Positions 5,742 through 7,358 of a stretch of 7,358 nucleotides of DNA are shown here, one piece after another (the first letter of the stretch is position 1; each line of letters starts with the position of its first letter). The notes below the pieces were generated by a model. It did no database searches, was not told where the DNA came from, and was given only the letters and a program-made list of their open reading frames with translations. The stretch comes from Deltaproteobacteria bacterium (lineage in GTDB: Bacteria > Desulfobacterota > DSM-4660 > Desulfatiglandales > HGW-15). The position numbers were made by a program, and so were the translations under genes. The stretch is taken from positions 1,627,068 to 1,634,425 of the forward strand of contig CP070840.1 of the NCBI GenBank assembly GCA_020342025.1, given 5' to 3'.

Positions 5742-5875
5742 GGAGTAAACCGCTTCGACCAAAGGTGGGAGCTTGTTCTTCGACTTCCAAACTGTTTCCG
5801 CCCCGCTGAGAGACTGTATCACCATCTTTTTCTGTCATTGCGAACACAGCCATCGATTGGGGACGATTGATAGGC

Positions 5876-7358
5876 ATGAGGACCAGAGCTTTGCAATCGA
5901 AACTAAAATGCATTGGGCACATCTATAGACACCTCCTGGTTGCCGTCGTTCCAATTTTCACCTTGGCAGGTCTCTTCAGCTCGCCGACTTGGGCAGGCCC
6001 TATTCTCACAATAGGCCTCTTGGAAGAGCCGAAGACGCTCAATATCTGGGGGGCAAGTGATGGCTGGTCTCGCAAGGTATTGGGACGCATTTATCACCCC
6101 CTGTACATTCGAGAGCCCAAGACGCTTAATTTGATCCCGTGGCTGGCAGAAGGCGAACCTCTCTTTGATGAGGCTGAACTCTCATATACGATTCGGTTGA
6201 GGCCGGCCAAGTGGTCGGATGGATCCGCATTCACCTCCGAGGATGTGGCTTTCACCGGCAACACGATCAAGGAGTTTAAGGTTCCCCGTTATTACGCGAA
6301 CTGGCGGTTTATCAAGAAGACAGAGGTTGTAGATAAACACACGGTCAAATTTTTCCTTGAAAGACCTGCGGCCATTTTTCTTGGCAGGACACTCACCACC
6401 CCTATTGTTCAGAAAAGAGAATGGGAAAAGGTGATCCCTAAGGTGAGAAAGGCCAAAAAACCACTCGCTGAATTACTCAAGCAGAATGTGAAAAGGCCTG
6501 TGAGTACTGGACCCTTCGTCCTCACCAAATGGAGAAAAGGGGCCTATCTATTCCTCACAAAGAACAAACATTTTTTTGGGCAGGATAAAGAGGTAGCGGG
6601 ACATCCCTTAGGACCTCATATTGATGGGATCGTCCTGAAAGTATTTGGCACCACCGACGCCGCCATTCTGGCCATAAGAAAGGGGACCATCGATATGTTC
6701 TGGTGGGGACTTCAACCAGGCTATCTTGAAGACCTCCAGGAGGACGATAACATAAAAATCTTTTCCACTGAAAAAAGCAGCCTCTATTTCCTGGGTTTCA
6801 ACCTGAGAAAAAGGCCTTTCAATGACGTTCACTTAAGACGTGCGGTGGCCACGCTGATCGACAAGGATTTCATCGTCAAGAGGATTCTCCAGGGATATGC
6901 CATTAGGATGCACTCCATCGTGCCCCCGGGGAATATGTTTTGGCACTGTCCGGAGCTTCCAAAGTATGGAGAGGGTTTAAGCAGAAAAGCCCGCATCCAG
7001 AAGGCATACAAGATCCTGAAGAAGGCCAAATATAGTTGGGAATCACCACCAGTCGACGCCTCTGGAAAAATTTCCAAGGGGGAAGGAATCATTATGCCCG
7101 ATGGAGAACCCATGAAGAGGCTAACCATTCTGACCCCTCCGGCTGACTATGATCCACACCGCGCCATGACAGGTATAGGGGTCGACGTCCAGCGCGCCCT
7201 GGTAACAGGCACGCGCCATATCCTGATCGACCGAGCACATGTTGGCCAGCGCCCCGTGCAGTTTCAGGTGGCGCACTTGCGTGCCCACCGCCCGCGCCAT
7301 GCCCTGCGCCGCGCCCAGCTGGTAGCGCACCATGTTGCGCAGCGAGGCCAGCGGTACC
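5876..7358 (+). CDS. ABC transporter substrate-binding protein, family 5 (peptide type), 3' end lost at a chimeric joint
   Basis: Translation from ATG 5876 gives a lipid-free secretory signal (residues 1-40, hydrophobic core about 19-33, likely cleavage after TWA). A family 5 solute-binding domain (SBP_bac_5) follows. Diagnostic segments are KWSDGSAFTSEDVAFT (112-127), RPVSTGPFVLTKW (207-219), a DGIVLKVFGTTDAAILAIRKG stretch split around residues 250-270, and LRRAVATLIDKDFIVKRILQG (320-340, family 'RRA.A..ID...IV'). The protein would bind oligopeptides or similar solutes in the periplasm for an ABC importer. Recognisable sequence ends at about residue 434 (7177); family members usually run 500-600. 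The frame stays open to 7358, but the last ~60 codons lie antisense to a pxpA fragment and are not family sequence. TTG 5867 is an alternative start; ribosome site weak (GGGGA, 5859-5863). It lies 134 bp after nhaA on the same strand. Confidence 0.85.
   Translation, partial: MRTRALQSKLKCIGHIYRHLLVAVVPIFTLAGLFSSPTWAGPILTIGLLEEPKTLNIWGASDGWSRKVLGRIYHPLYIREPKTLNLIPWLAEGEPLFDEAELSYTIRLRPAKWSDGSAFTSEDVAFTGNTIKEFKVPRYYANWRFIKKTEVVDKHTVKFFLERPAAIFLGRTLTTPIVQKREWEKVIPKVRKAKKPLAELLKQNVKRPVSTGPFVLTKWRKGAYLFLTKNKHFFGQDKEVAGHPLGPHIDGIVLKVFGTTDAAILAIRKGTIDMFWWGLQPGYLEDLQEDDNIKIFSTEKSSLYFLGFNLRKRPFNDVHLRRAVATLIDKDFIVKRILQGYAIRMHSIVPPGNMFWHCPELPKYGEGLSRKARIQKAYKILKKAKYSWESPPVDASGKISKGEGIIMPDGEPMKRLTILTPPADYDPHRAMTGIGVDVQRALVTGTRHILIDRAHVGQRPVQFQVAHLRAHRPRHALRRAQLVAHHVAQRGQRY
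7172..7186. other. Chimeric junction between two unrelated sequences
   Basis: Left of about 7175 the + strand encodes the solute-binding protein with ~50% GC. Right of about 7180 the - strand encodes PxpA-like sequence with ~69% GC (109 of 158 bases in 7201-7358, counted by hand). The switch falls within AGGTATAGGGGTCGA. The solute-binding frame reads MTGI up to 7177, plausible for the family, and the PxpA frame reads DVDP down to 7178. No insertion-sequence ends, target duplication or attachment site flank it, which favours an assembly or cloning artefact over a natural insertion. Confidence 0.75.
7178..7357 (-). CDS. pxpA: Fragment of 5-oxoprolinase subunit A (LamB/YcsF family), both ends missing
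   Basis: Read from the window end on the - strand, about 60 residues match the middle of PxpA. They include NMVRYQLGAAQGMARAVGT, then VRHLKLHGALANM, then DMARACYQGALDVDP; E. coli PxpA has YQIGAL, RHVKPHGMLYN and DP at the same spacing (from memory). PxpA works with PxpB and PxpC to hydrolyse 5-oxoproline to glutamate in the cytoplasm. The upstream part lies beyond the window. Downstream, the frame continues past the joint into antisense of the solute-binding gene and soon stops, so the real C-terminal half is absent. Codon use is strongly GC3-biased (GCG, CTG, GGC, CGC), unlike every other gene here and typical of Betaproteobacteria such as Comamonadaceae or Burkholderiales; that source is inferred. 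Confidence 0.75.

Noticed and set aside
5698..5922. 74-codon reverse-strand frame between nhaA and the solute-binding gene
   Set aside because: Overlaps both flanking genes antisense, with no ribosome site or family motif. The 134-base gap itself holds only a short match to the REP end (5833-5843).
6608..7128. Reverse-strand frames of 74 and 99 codons
   Set aside because: Antisense to the continuous solute-binding protein frame, which has a signal peptide and clear family motifs.
7353..7358. Terminal GGTACC and GTCGAC near the joint (7181-7186) as evidence of restriction-fragment cloning
   Set aside because: GGTACC also occurs at 2597-2602 and GTCGAC at 7052-7057 inside intact genes, and the terminal site fits the PxpA reading frame, so the sites are weak evidence at best.

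Overview
The window reads as about 7.2 kb of one mid-GC (roughly 50%) Gram-negative-type genome. The last ~180 bases look like a different, high-GC genome. Desulfobacterota (Deltaproteobacteria) or a related environmental lineage is my best guess. It rests on a REP/MITE-like palindrome beginning TGTCATTGCGAG, a degenerate 8-bp 'tggagt' array of a kind I associate with that group, and a NhaA with a long hydrophilic insert. It is an inference and no marker gene is present.

Layout: (1) 1-801, the 3' part of an MscS-type mechanosensitive channel gene on the + strand. (2) 802-1126, a convergent intergenic region with a REP-like palindrome, a pair of 14-bp repeats and an imperfect GC-rich hairpin. 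(3) 1127-2638 on the - strand, a 503-residue CmpX-like membrane protein made of five ~95-residue repeats. (4) 2639-3107, a divergent intergenic region with a candidate structured RNA. (5) 3108-4067, a YrbG-type sodium/calcium antiporter. (6) 4068-4373, an 8-bp tandem array, a promoter and a strongly structured leader. (7) 4374-5741, the Na+/H+ antiporter NhaA. (8) From 5876, an exported family 5 peptide-type solute-binding protein. Its frame stays open to the window end, but its recognisable sequence stops at about 7177. (9) 7178-7358, antisense to that frame, a fragment of a PxpA (LamB/YcsF family, 5-oxoprolinase subunit A) gene with strongly GC-rich codons.

The first four complete or partial genes share one theme, membrane ion and turgor homeostasis: two channels of the MscS superfamily and two sodium-coupled antiporters. 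Both antiporter genes have upstream regions that appear able to fold. The one before nhaA begins where a good promoter would start transcription, and one of its segments can pair with two alternative partners, as in a riboswitch. The one before the Na+/Ca2+ antiporter carries the motif GCCGAAGGAGCAAC in a junction closed by a GGGGU/ACCCC helix. I suggest metal-ion riboswitches (Na+-I/DUF1646-like and nhaA-I/Li+-like) as hypotheses to test; I could not check them against family models.

The right end is best explained as a chimeric joint (assembly or cloning artefact, less likely a real rearrangement), so nothing beyond about 7175 should be used to infer this organism's gene content.
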